64,000 bases of DNA. Origin: Paenibacillus pasadenensis DSM 19293. GTDB lineage: Bacteria; Bacillota; Bacilli; Paenibacillales; Paenibacillaceae. The stretch covers positions 51,564-115,563 of the forward strand of contig NZ_AULW01000045.1 in assembly GCF_000422485.1 (NCBI RefSeq), read 5' to 3'. This document shows positions 25,306 through 34,500 of the stretch, one piece after another. A model generated the notes under the pieces. The model was given only the letters and a program-made list of their open reading frames with translations, had not been told where the DNA came from and searched no databases. How positions within the stretch are numbered: position 1 is the stretch's first letter; each line of letters starts with the position of its first letter. Position numbers and translations under genes: made by a program.

Positions 25306-26171
25306 GCATTCGCCTGTCCGTCTTTACCGTCGCCACCCCGGACCTGCAGCCGGAGGAGCTCGCCGCCTCGGCGGCCGCCGCCGGCCTGCAGGGCATCGAG
25401 TGGCGCTACGCCCGCACCTCCGACGAGGCGCGCCAGCAGGCTCCGTCGTATTGGGGCAACAACCTCGCCACCATCCCCGTGGACGCCTCGGAGGAGGAGC
25501 TGGCTCGCTACGAGCGGGCCGCCTCCGCCGCCGGACTGCGCAGCATCGGCATCGCTCCCTATCTGCGCTGCGGCGATCTCGACGCGGCCGAGCGCGTGCT
25601 GGCCGCCGCTCGTTCGCTCGGCGCGGACATGATCCGGCTCGGCCTGCACGGCTATGACCGCACGCGGCCGTTCGGCGAGCTGTACGAGGAGCAGCGCCGC
25701 TACTTGGCGGAGGCGGCCGTATTATGCCGCCGCTACGGCGTCAAGGGCGTCCTCGAGACCCACCACGGCACGATCGCGCCGAGCGCCTCGGCGGCCGCGC
25801 GCCTGCTGGAAGGACTTGATCCCGATGCCGTCGGCGTGCTGCTCGATCCCGGCAACATGGTCCACGAGGGCTTCGAGAACTACCGGATGGGCATGGAGCT
25901 GCTCGGGCCGCATCTGGCTCATGTGCACATGAAAAACGCCGCTTGGACCTCGACCGAGCGCGAGGACGGCAGCGTGCGGTGGACATGCGGCTGGGCGGGC
26001 ATGCGCCGCGGCATCGTCGACTGGGCGCAGGTGACGGCGGATCTGGCCGCCGTAGGCTACGACGGCTGGATCGGCGTCGAGGACTTCAGCGGCGAGCACC
26101 GCTCGCCGGAGATGCTGCGGCAATTCGCCGCCTACATGCGCGAGCTGCTGCAGGAGAGCGCGGCCCGCTAG
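25302..26171 (+). CDS. sugar phosphate isomerase/epimerase (TIM barrel)
   Basis: This 289-residue protein is of the xylose-isomerase-like/AP-endonuclease-2 fold (IolE/IolI-like). Metal-ligand candidates are Glu and His in GVLETHHGT (near 150), Asp in VLLDPGNM (near 180), His in HVHMKN and Glu in GVEDFSG near 262. It probably isomerises or dehydrates the keto-product of the two upstream dehydrogenases. GGAAAGGAG is embedded in the end of the previous gene. It ends the operon, with a terminator about 110 bp downstream. Confidence 0.9.
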   Translation: MSIRLSVFTVATPDLQPEELAASAAAAGLQGIEWRYARTSDEARQQAPSYWGNNLATIPVDASEEELARYERAASAAGLRSIGIAPYLRCGDLDAAERVLAAARSLGADMIRLGLHGYDRTRPFGELYEEQRRYLAEAAVLCRRYGVKGVLETHHGTIAPSASAAARLLEGLDPDAVGVLLDPGNMVHEGFENYRMGMELLGPHLAHVHMKNAAWTSTEREDGSVRWTCGWAGMRRGIVDWAQVTADLAAVGYDGWIGVEDFSGEHRSPEMLRQFAAYMRELLQESAAR

Positions 26172-26280
26172 CCGAGCCAGACGGCTTTTGCGCGGGGAAA
26201 GGGGCGGCGCGGCTCTCGCGGCGCTCTGCGCCGTGCGAGATGCCGGGAGATGGACCGCTCTCGCTTAGGCGGGCGGCAAG

Positions 26281-26327
26281 AAAAACGGGACGAAGCCGTC
26301 ATCGACGGCCTCGTCCCGTTTTTTTGG
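26281..26327. terminator. intrinsic terminator
   Basis: AAAAACGGGACGAaGCCGT pairs with ACGGCcTCGTCCCGTTTTT, followed by further T residues. It serves the isomerase operon (plus) and possibly the DinB gene (minus). Confidence 0.85.
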
Positions 26328-26422
26328 GGGGAAAAGGATTTCTTCGAACTCCCCGGCAACCGACGGCGGAGCTTCTCCGTGCCATATTTGCCACTGAGGA
26401 GAGCTATTCCTCGCCGGCCGAG

Positions 26423-26926
26423 CTACACCCGCGGCGGCTGCATGCCGAAGCCCGCCCAATCCTCCAGCACCGGTCCATACAGATCGACCGGGCGCAAGCC
26501 GGCCTGGCGCATGAGCACGGACAGCTGGCCGCGATGATGCACTTCATGCTGGATCAGAATTCTCAGCGTGAGCGAATTGGACCACGGCTCCCCGTACATG
26601 TCATGCCGCGTCGCAAGATCGCCGTCCCTCCACTGCTCCCGCACCGCATCGGCGATGCTGCTCGCCGAGCGCTCGTACGCCGCGGCGATGTCCGCCGACG
26701 ACGCCGGCACCTCCTCTTCCCGCCCCGGCTCCGCGAGCCGCAGCCCCGTGCGCGTCAGCATCTCGTACGGGCTGAACGCGATATGCCAGGCCAGCCGCCC
26801 CAGATTCCGTCCCTCTTCCCAAACGGGCTGCGTCAGAGAAGCGTCCGTCAGGGCTTGCAGCATCCGCAGCGTCCCCTTCGACTCCAACGTCCATTCCTCT
26901 ACGAATTCATCAACGGTCTTGAACAT
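26423..26926 (-). CDS. DinB-fold metal-binding protein
   Basis: This 167-residue four-helix bundle of the DinB/YfiT family has the three His ligands visible in LAWHIAF (His48) and HEVHHRGQL (near 128-132), the usual metal site of thiol-dependent transferases and stress-induced DinB proteins. GGGAGG precedes the ATG. The reaction is unknown; related proteins transfer bacillithiol or similar thiols, or act in stress responses. It lies downstream of the WYL regulator on the same strand with a 62-bp gap, so co-transcription is possible. Confidence 0.88.
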   Translation of the reverse strand: MFKTVDEFVEEWTLESKGTLRMLQALTDASLTQPVWEEGRNLGRLAWHIAFSPYEMLTRTGLRLAEPGREEEVPASSADIAAAYERSASSIADAVREQWRDGDLATRHDMYGEPWSNSLTLRILIQHEVHHRGQLSVLMRQAGLRPVDLYGPVLEDWAGFGMQPPRV

Positions 26927-26988
26927 TTCATTTCATCCTCCCGGAGATCGATTCCGGCCGCGCCTCCCTGCGAAGCAAAGAGATGCCG

Positions 26989-28017
26989 CTAGCCTCTCCG
27001 AGCATAACCCGCTTCCGCTGACAGCTGCCTGTCAGCGGCGGCCTGCTCCCGCTCGCCGGCAACGCCGTACAGGCGCGCGACCGCCTCCGCCTCGGCCCGG
27101 ACGGCCTCGGCCAGCTCCGGCGGCGACAGCACGCGAGCGCCCGTGCCGAAGCCGAGCAGCCATGCGACCAGCCAAGGCTCGTCGGGCTGCCGCGACTCCA
27201 CGAGCAGCGCGCCGCCCGGCCGCTCCTCCATCCGGATCACGCTGTCGAGCGTGCCGAAGTAATCTTCGGCACGGGTCCGCGATTGCCGTTCGAAGAGCAC
27301 CGCGATGTCCTTCACGCGATGCCCTCCCTCCATGCCCGAGCCGAACCAGGCGAGCGACTCCTCGTCGCCTGGATCCTCCCGGCGCACGAACGTCTCTGCG
27401 CCCGCCTCCAGCTCGCGCGCCCGCGACAGGCGGAACAGCCTCCAATCCTGCCGCGTCCGGCAGAAGCCGTGCATATACCAGACGTAGCCCTTGAGCACGA
27501 GCCGGTACGGCTCGCAGCTGCGCTCCGTCCGCTGTCCGCCGGCATCCGTATAGGCGAAGCGGACGACGCGCCGCTCGCGGATCGCTTGCCGGAGCGTGGC
27601 GACCTTATCCTTTTCCCGCGCGCCGCCTCCCCACGGGTTGAAGTCGATGACCATCTCCTCGGACGCGCCGCCGATCCGCTCCCGGTCCGCGGAGGACAGC
27701 ATCGCCCCGACCTTGTCGAGCAGCCGGGAGATGTCCCGGTCCTCGAGCGTGGAGGAGATGCCTTTGAGGGCGACGACGAGCGCCTGCAGCTCCTCCATCG
27801 TCAGAAACTGCCTCTCCAGCCGGTATCCCTCCATGATCTCGTAGCCTCCGCCCTCTCCGGCGTACGAGACGATCGGAATGCCGGCCAGGCTGAGCGTCTC
27901 CATGTCGCGATAGACGGTGCGCAGCGACACTTCAAAGCGCTCGGCCAGCTCCTTGGCGCCGATCCGCTTCCGCCCCAGCATGAGCATCGTAATCGCAAGC
28001 AGGCGGTCCAGCTTCAT
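26989..28017 (-). CDS. HTH-WYL (YafY-family) transcriptional regulator
   Basis: This 342-residue regulator has an N-terminal winged helix-turn-helix (LDRLLAITMLMLGRKRIGAKELAERFEVSLRTVYRDM, about 3-39). A WYL ligand-sensing domain follows (about 140-220, with EPYRLVLKGYVWYMHGFCR), and then a WCX C-terminal extension. Such proteins sense nucleic-acid-like or second-messenger ligands and often repress nearby genes. ATG at 28017 has GGGAGG with 9-bp spacing, and an ATG 9 bp earlier abuts that site. The likely target is the adjacent DinB gene (inference). Confidence 0.92.
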   Translation of the reverse strand: MKLDRLLAITMLMLGRKRIGAKELAERFEVSLRTVYRDMETLSLAGIPIVSYAGEGGGYEIMEGYRLERQFLTMEELQALVVALKGISSTLEDRDISRLLDKVGAMLSSADRERIGGASEEMVIDFNPWGGGAREKDKVATLRQAIRERRVVRFAYTDAGGQRTERSCEPYRLVLKGYVWYMHGFCRTRQDWRLFRLSRARELEAGAETFVRREDPGDEESLAWFGSGMEGGHRVKDIAVLFERQSRTRAEDYFGTLDSVIRMEERPGGALLVESRQPDEPWLVAWLLGFGTGARVLSPPELAEAVRAEAEAVARLYGVAGEREQAAADRQLSAEAGYARRG

Positions 28018-28097
28018 CGCGCCCATCCTCCCTCGTTTTCGTCCAGACTGAGTTCCTGCGGCTATCGTACCCTGCCCGGCCTCCGCCATCAAGGGCG

Positions 28098-30122
28098 CTA
28101 TTGCGAAATAGAAGGAGGAACGAACTGGATCCGGATCTGCGAAGGACCCGTGCGCTCCAGCACCCGGTACCCGCCGGAAGCGGCCGTCGCCGTGCCCCCC
28201 GCGGCAGGCCGGCACCAGCCATCCGGCTCGCAGGTGCCGTCGTCGCGCACGAGCAGCTTGCCCATCAGGCCGACGGCGACCCATTCCGGCCGCATCCGCC
28301 TGGATTCGTAAAGGCGCGACGGATCCCAATCCGGGTTCAGCTTCGGCACCGTCCGGGTCGAAGCCGGCTGCAGCAGCCGGCCGTTTTCGTCCAAGCGCTC
28401 CGGCACCAGCAAGTCCTCATACAGGACCCGGCCCCACTCGTCGCGTTGATAAGCCCCTTGCCAGCGCAGCTCGGCCGCATCGCCGACGATCGCCGGCGAG
28501 CCGCTCACGATGCCGAGCACATAGGTGTCCGCGGCTTCCGCCTTGCGGATCTTCATCCCTGCCAGCGTCACAAAGCACCCCGGCTCGAGCGCCGCCCCGT
28601 CCGCCGTCTCGTACATCTCCGCGTAATCGGCCCCGCCGGTATTGTAGGTGCCGTCGATATACATGTTGCCCGTGCTGCCTTGAAGCACGGCGGCCAAGCC
28701 CGGCGCCGCCTCATTGGCGCCGTTGGCGACATGCCAGGAGTACGGGTAAAGCGTCGAGCCGTACTGGCCCATGATATGGGAGTTGTAATGCCCCGCCAGC
28801 ACCGTCGTCGACTCGCCTTCCGCATGGGAACCGGAAGAGGCGGCTGTCGTATTCAGTCCTTCGGCATGGCTGGCAAAGGCGGACGCCGCCGTATTGACGC
28901 CTTCCGTATGCGAGCCGAATTGGCTCGACACCGTGTTGCTCCCTTCTGCATGCGAGGCGTATCCCTGCGCGGTGTTGTTGAAGCCTTCCGCATGGGAGTA
29001 TTCGCCCGAAGCCGTCGCGCTGCCTCCTTCCGCATGGGACACGCCGCCGGTGGCCTGGCTGTAGTAGCCTTCCGCATGCGAATACAGGCCGGATGCCGTC
29101 GTATAGCCGCCCTCGGCATGGGCGACGACTCCGGTAGCGAGCGATTGGAAGCCCTCCGCATGCGAATAGCTTCCTTGCGACTGCGTCTGGTACCCTTCCG
29201 CATGCGAGTAGTTGCCCGCTGCGATCGAGCCGCCGCCCTCCGCATGGGAGGTCAGTCCGGTCGCCTGCGAGCCGTTGCCTTCCGCATGGGAGAAGTCTCC
29301 TTCCGCCTGCGTCGCCGTCCCCTCCGCATGAGACGCCTCGCCGATCGCCGCCGTGCCGTCGCCCTCGGCGTGCGAGGCGACTCCGGCCGCGTTGGTCAGG
29401 ATGCCTTCCGCATGAGCCGCCGTATTGCCCGCCGTCGTCTCGAAGCCTTCCGCATGGGATGCCGAGCCGCCCGCCGTCGTCGTCGAGCCCTCCGCGTGGG
29501 AGCTGTCCGCCGCCGCTTCGGTCATGTAGCCCTCGGCATGCGAGGTCGCTCCAAGCGCCCGCGTCGCCTCCCCCTCGGCATGGGAAGACGCTCCGACCGC
29601 CGTCGTCAGACTGCCCTCCGCGTGCGCCGCATCCGCTTCCGCGATCGAGCGGAAGCCTTCCGCATGGGACGCCGAGCCGGCCGCGACCGTCGTCGAGCCT
29701 TCGGCATGAGCGCTGTCCGCCGTCGCTTCCGTCAAATAGCCCTCCGCATGGGAGCCCGTGCCGAAAGCCGCCGTCAAATGGCCCTCGGCATGCGAGGCGA
29801 TGCCTGGAGCCGACGTGCCCGAGCCTTCGGAGTGCGAGGCTCCTCCGGATGCGCTCGTCTGGCTGCCTTCCGCATGCGACGCGTCCGAGCTCGCCGTCGT
29901 ACGGAAGCCCTCCGCGTGCGAGGCGGAGCCTTGGGCGACCGTGCCCGAGCCTTCCGCGTGCGAGCTGTCGCCGATCGCCTCCGCGAGGTAGCCTTCCGCA
30001 TGGCTGCCGCTCCCTTGGGCGAGCGTCTCGATTCCTTCCGCATGGGAAGCGAATCCGAGGCTGTTCGTCGCCGAGCCTTCCGCCGTGGAGCAGGGACCGG
30101 CCGCATTTCTCTGACAATCCAT
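28098..30122 (-). CDS. SHAEG-repeat beta-solenoid protein with peptidase-G2-type tail
   Basis: This 674-residue protein has residues 12-445 made of 31 consecutive 14-residue repeats, each beginning SHAEG or a close variant (first copy STAEG). This pattern belongs to YadA/Hia-head-like left-handed parallel beta-rolls that form trimeric fibres. The remainder (about 446-674) contains GADYAEMYE and matches the layout of intramolecular-chaperone autoproteolytic (peptidase G2) domains found on phage tail spikes and some Bacillus surface proteins. No signal peptide or membrane anchor is visible. GGGAGG lies 7 bp before ATG at 30122. No phage genes are nearby. Confidence 0.82.
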   Translation of the reverse strand: MDCQRNAAGPCSTAEGSATNSLGFASHAEGIETLAQGSGSHAEGYLAEAIGDSSHAEGSGTVAQGSASHAEGFRTTASSDASHAEGSQTSASGGASHSEGSGTSAPGIASHAEGHLTAAFGTGSHAEGYLTEATADSAHAEGSTTVAAGSASHAEGFRSIAEADAAHAEGSLTTAVGASSHAEGEATRALGATSHAEGYMTEAAADSSHAEGSTTTAGGSASHAEGFETTAGNTAAHAEGILTNAAGVASHAEGDGTAAIGEASHAEGTATQAEGDFSHAEGNGSQATGLTSHAEGGGSIAAGNYSHAEGYQTQSQGSYSHAEGFQSLATGVVAHAEGGYTTASGLYSHAEGYYSQATGGVSHAEGGSATASGEYSHAEGFNNTAQGYASHAEGSNTVSSQFGSHTEGVNTAASAFASHAEGLNTTAASSGSHAEGESTTVLAGHYNSHIMGQYGSTLYPYSWHVANGANEAAPGLAAVLQGSTGNMYIDGTYNTGGADYAEMYETADGAALEPGCFVTLAGMKIRKAEAADTYVLGIVSGSPAIVGDAAELRWQGAYQRDEWGRVLYEDLLVPERLDENGRLLQPASTRTVPKLNPDWDPSRLYESRRMRPEWVAVGLMGKLLVRDDGTCEPDGWCRPAAGGTATAASGGYRVLERTGPSQIRIQFVPPSISQ
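28788..30089 (-). repeat. 31 x 42-bp coding repeat (SHAEG units)
   Basis: This in-frame coding repeat encodes 31 fourteen-residue units. The first five residues are nearly invariant, while the nine following vary in a T/S-x-A-x-G pattern. Unit length is constant throughout with no frameshift, so the ladder is intact. Confidence 0.9.
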
Positions 30123-30290
30123 GATCCTTCCTCCCGTTCTATGAATCTCGTATTGGTCAAGCTTGTTCACTTTATTCATCCAATCGGATTTCGTCCGGGC
30201 GGCGCGGCAACGACCCATTGGAAAGAGGCTGGTCACTCGCGATGGGGAATGCTATGCTGGCACTATCCGTCCCACGAGGAGGCGAACGAC

Positions 30291-31160
30291 ATGCTCCCGG
30301 CAATCAGCGACCGGCAAGGGATGATCGAATTCTCGTACCGCTCGACCTACCCGGTCTTGCCGGATTTCCATTCCCATACCCATTATGAAATCTACTATTT
30401 TCATGAAGGCGACTGCACCTACCTGATCGGCAACCGGATCTACCGGCTGGAGCCGGGCGACATGCTGCTCATGTACGGGATGACGCTGCATCGGCCGAAG
30501 GTTTCCGGTCCTGCGCCGTACGTGCGCAGCTTCATCCACTTCGATCCCGAGCCGCTGCGAGCCGCCGAGCCGCCGTCCGCCCATACCGGCCTGCCCGGCT
30601 CGGTGCCGCTGCTGCAGCCGTTCGAGGAGCTCCGCAATTACCGGCTGCAGCTGCGGGGCGAGCTGCGGGCCGAGGCCGAGGAGCTGCTGCTGCGCATGCA
30701 TCGGCATCAAGGGGAGGAAGGCGCGGTCGCCGCGCGGCGGCTGCGTCTGGCGTTCGAAGACCTGCTCTGCTTCGTCTACGAGCGCTGTCGCGAGCCGCTG
30801 CGCCTCGGGGCGGGCGGGGGAGGGCGCGGCTCCCGCGACAAGGAGGCGATCGCCCAGGAGGCGATGGATTACGTCGAGCGGCATCTGAGCGAGGAGCTGG
30901 AGCTCGGCGGCATCGCCAGCGAGCTCCATGTGAGCCGCTCCTACTTGTCGCGCACATTCAAGGAAGTGACCGGCGTGGCGCTGTTCGACTATATTTACCG
31001 GCAGCGCATCAACCAGGCGCGCATCCGCTTCCTGCTGGAGCCGGACGCCTCCGTCACCGACGTCGGCTATGCGGTCGGCTTCAAGCATCCCGCCCACTTC
31101 AGCCGCTTGTTCAAGCGCCTGATGGGCGTGTCGCCCGACCGGTATCGGCGGGGGATGTGA
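30291..31160 (+). CDS. AraC-family transcriptional regulator
   Basis: This 289-residue protein has an N-terminal cupin sensor (PDFHSHTHYEIYYFHEGDCTYLIG, about 23-46) and a C-terminal double HTH (about 190-289, IASELHVSRSYLSRTFKEVTG and VTDVGYAVGFKHPAHFSRLFKRL). It is a likely sugar-responsive activator. CGAGGAGG precedes ATG at 30291; the frame is open far upstream only as a shadow of the repeat gene. It is divergent from the SHAEG gene, so regulation of that gene is possible but unproven. Confidence 0.92.
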   Translation: MLPAISDRQGMIEFSYRSTYPVLPDFHSHTHYEIYYFHEGDCTYLIGNRIYRLEPGDMLLMYGMTLHRPKVSGPAPYVRSFIHFDPEPLRAAEPPSAHTGLPGSVPLLQPFEELRNYRLQLRGELRAEAEELLLRMHRHQGEEGAVAARRLRLAFEDLLCFVYERCREPLRLGAGGGGRGSRDKEAIAQEAMDYVERHLSEELELGGIASELHVSRSYLSRTFKEVTGVALFDYIYRQRINQARIRFLLEPDASVTDVGYAVGFKHPAHFSRLFKRLMGVSPDRYRRGM

Positions 31161-31219
31161 CGGCTGTCGATTCGCGTCAGATATGATCACATAGACCTAT
31201 TCTAAAATCAAGACTAACA

Positions 31220-31252
31220 GCCCATTTCTTTTTTAAGAAACGGGCGTTTTTT
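31220..31252 (+). terminator. intrinsic terminator after AraC gene
   Basis: GCCCATTTCTT pairs with AAGAAACGGGC (one mismatch), followed by GTTTTTTCG. Confidence 0.8.
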
Positions 31253-31371
31253 CGCTTTTATTTGAAAACGAGCAAGAAAATAAATCATTGTAGTAAAGCA
31301 TCACCGCAATTATCGGGTAAAGTTTCAGCGTATAGACGCATAAAACACATCTGTTTTTCCCCAATTTCTGC

Positions 31372-31400
31372 TAGACAAGCCCAATTTGTCAGAGTATTCT
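31372..31400 (+). promoter_or_regulatory. candidate promoter of first giant subtilase
   Basis: TAGACA (31372-31377), a 17-bp spacer and TATTCT (31395-31400) lie about 100 bp before the proposed start. Confidence 0.5.
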
Positions 31401-31502
31401 TAGATTACTTTGTTGAAAGATGACAGAATTATCGACCGTCAATGTTATTTAAGCTGTCATCTCAACAACGCCCTCATCCTTTTACAGAAAGAAGGTCCTT
31501 GC

Positions 31503-34500
31503 TTGCACAATTCGAAACGCAAAGCCATCTCCAAGGCGCTGTCGGCCACGCTGACCGCAGCGCTCGTGTTGACGCCGTTCGCGTCGACCGCAGCAGCGGC
31601 CGAGCCGGCCGTGACGCCGGGCATCCTCGCCGGCAGCCTGTCCAAAGGCCTGCAGCCGCTCATCTCTCCTCGCCTCGACACGACCTCCTCCGAACGGATC
31701 AAGGTCATCGTCCAGCTCGACGGAGCTTCCATCTCCGAAGGCAAATACGCCGCGAAAATGGGCGTCAAGTCCCTGAGCGCCGAAGCGACCGAGGCCAGCA
31801 TCAGCGGGCAGCAGTCCCGCTTCATCTCCCAGGCGCAGAAGCTCGGCATCTCCCTGGACGTTTCGTACCAGTTCGACACCGTGCTGAACGGCATGGAAAT
31901 CGAGCTCCCGGCCAATCAGATTCCGAAGCTCGCCTCCCTCTCCGGCGTCAAGTCGGTCTATGAGAACCGGACCTTCTACTCCATTCCGGATACGAGCCCG
32001 ACTCCGCTCGGCGCGGACCCGGCCGACTGCAAGTGCGACATCAGCCCGCTGACCCAGATCGGCGCTCCCGATGCCTGGGCCAAAGGCATCACCGGCAAAG
32101 GCATCAAGGTCGGCGTCATCGACACCGGCGTCGACTACCTGCATCCGGACCTGAAGGACGCCTATGCAGGCGGCCACGATTCCTATTTCAACGATGACGA
32201 CCCGTACGAGGAAATCCCGGACGCCAAGAGCGGCAACACTGGCACCTCGCACGGCACACATGTGTCCGGCACGATTGCTTCCCGCGAAGCGAACGAGACC
32301 GAGTACTCGCAAAAAGGCGTCGCGTACGAGTCGGAGCTGCATGTGTACAAGGTGCTCGGCTTCAACTATGAGACGGGCCGCTCCTCCGGCTCCTCCGCGC
32401 AGGTCATCGACGGCATCGAGCATGCGGTCGAGGACGGCATGGACGTCATCAACCTGTCGCTCGGCTCCGACGATGCCAAGGACGCGTTCACGCCGGATGC
32501 GATCGCGCTCAACAACGCCGTGCTCGCCGGCGTCGTCGCAGTCGTAGCCAACGGCAACAACGCCGAGGATTCGGAGCAGCACTTCTATTCGATGGGCTCC
32601 CCGGCGTCGAGCCAGCTGTCCATCTCCGTCGGCGCGGCGACGAGCCCGAGCGCTACATACGGCGCGGAAGTGACGGCATCCGTCTACCGCAAGGACAGCC
32701 TGGAGACGGTGACCGGCTCCGTGTATGATCTTGACCTGCCGATCGTCTCCTGGATGATCAAGCACAACGACTTCGCATCCGATATCGGCACCGGACCTCA
32801 GGAAGCGATCTACGTGAATCTGGGCGCCGAAAAAGATTATAAAGACAAGGATGTCAAGGACAAGATCGTCCTCGTCTCCCGCGGCTCGACGACGTTTGTG
32901 GACAAGTTCCTCCAGGCCCGCAAGCATGGAGCCAAGGCGGTCGTCATTTTCAACGGCAAAGATGACTTGAAAGGCAATGCGGACCTGAGCGAATCGATTC
33001 CGGACCGCGACGGCGAGATCGGCAACTTCTACGGCGACGGCTTCACCGTTCCGGTGCTCGATCTGGACGGCAAGACCGGCCGCGCTCTGGCACGCTTCGC
33101 GACCGCGAGCGGCAACTCCAACGTTTGGTTCGACTTCGCCAAGTACACGTCCGAGCAGGACCCCGGCGACCGCATGGCGGGCTTCAGCTCGCGCGGACCG
33201 AACGCCGACGGCATCCTCGGCATCAAGCCGGACGTCGTCGCTCCGGGCGTCGCGGTCATGTCCACCTGGCCGGCCTACGGCAAGGGCATCCCGGGCGCGT
33301 CCTATGACGAAGCGTACAGCCGCAGCAGCGGCACGAGCATGGCGACGCCACACGTAGCCGGCCTGGCGGCTCTGCTGCAGCAGGCTCATCCGGAGTGGAC
33401 GCCGTTCGACATCCGCGCGGCGCTGGCCAACACCGCCGATCCGATCTCCGACGAGGACGGCATCCGCTATGACGTCTATTCCCAAGGCGCAGGCCGCGTC
33501 AACGTCGCCAAGGCGCTGGAAACTCCGGCCCTGCTGCAGACCGTCGAGCAGCTGACGCTGTACGACGTGAACATGAATCCGGTGCCGACGACCAACTACG
33601 GCGACAACGCCAGCTTCGGCGTCATGGCCGCCGGCAGCGCGGAGAAGTCCATCACGCTGCAGCTCAACAACGTGTCGGACAAAGCTCTTACCTACACGGC
33701 TTCCTACGAGCTGCACACGAGCGTGACGTCCGATCCGGCAAACCCGATCGCCACGCCGGATACGAGCAAGATCCAAGTCTCCTTCGGCGGACTGACCGGC
33801 CAGACCGTGACGGCCAACGCCTACAGCAAGCAGCCGTTCAGCCTGAGCGTCAAGCCGGCAGCCGATGCGGAGGCGGGCGTCTACGAAGGCTCGGTCGTGC
33901 TGAAATCGGCCGGCCATCCGGATCTGCACATTCCGTTCGTCGTCCATGTCGGCGACAAGACGCCGGACACGGGCTACGGCATCCAGGACGTAGCGCTTAC
34001 CTCGCGCCAGCTGTCTCCGAACGGCGACGGCGTGAATGACAGCATCGAGCTGAGCTTCCGCCTGGCTGCGGAAGGCATGAACTATTACGAGGTCGCCATC
34101 TCCGACATCAATGACGATACGATCGGCTATCTCAACGTCACGGACGCCACCGGCTCTGCCAAGGCGTTGGAGAAGAAGACGTACAAGCATAGCTTCAACG
34201 GCATCTATTCGCTCGATGCGGATTATGAGGACGTAGACGGAGCGCTCAAGGACGGCTCCTACGCGTTCACGATCGTCGCGGCGAAAATTGCAAACGGCAA
34301 AGTCGCCGCGCAAACGCTCGGCTACATTCCGTTCACCGTCGTAAACAGCAACTACAGCACCGGTGGCGGCGGAGGCGGAGGCTTCACAGGCCCGATCGTC
34401 GCTCCGTCCCCGACTCCGGTGCCTGCGGCAGCCGGCGAGGCGCTGAAAGCCATCGCGGCCCAAGGGCTGGCGCAGACGACCGTGAAGAGCACGACCGTCT

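Larger units (their letters stand above)
31161..31502. other. 342-bp AT-rich intergenic region
   Basis: This gap holds a terminator near 31220-31252 and a candidate promoter at 31372-31400 for the giant protease. It is much richer in A/T than the flanking genes. I see no small coding region with a convincing ribosome binding site. Confidence 0.6.
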
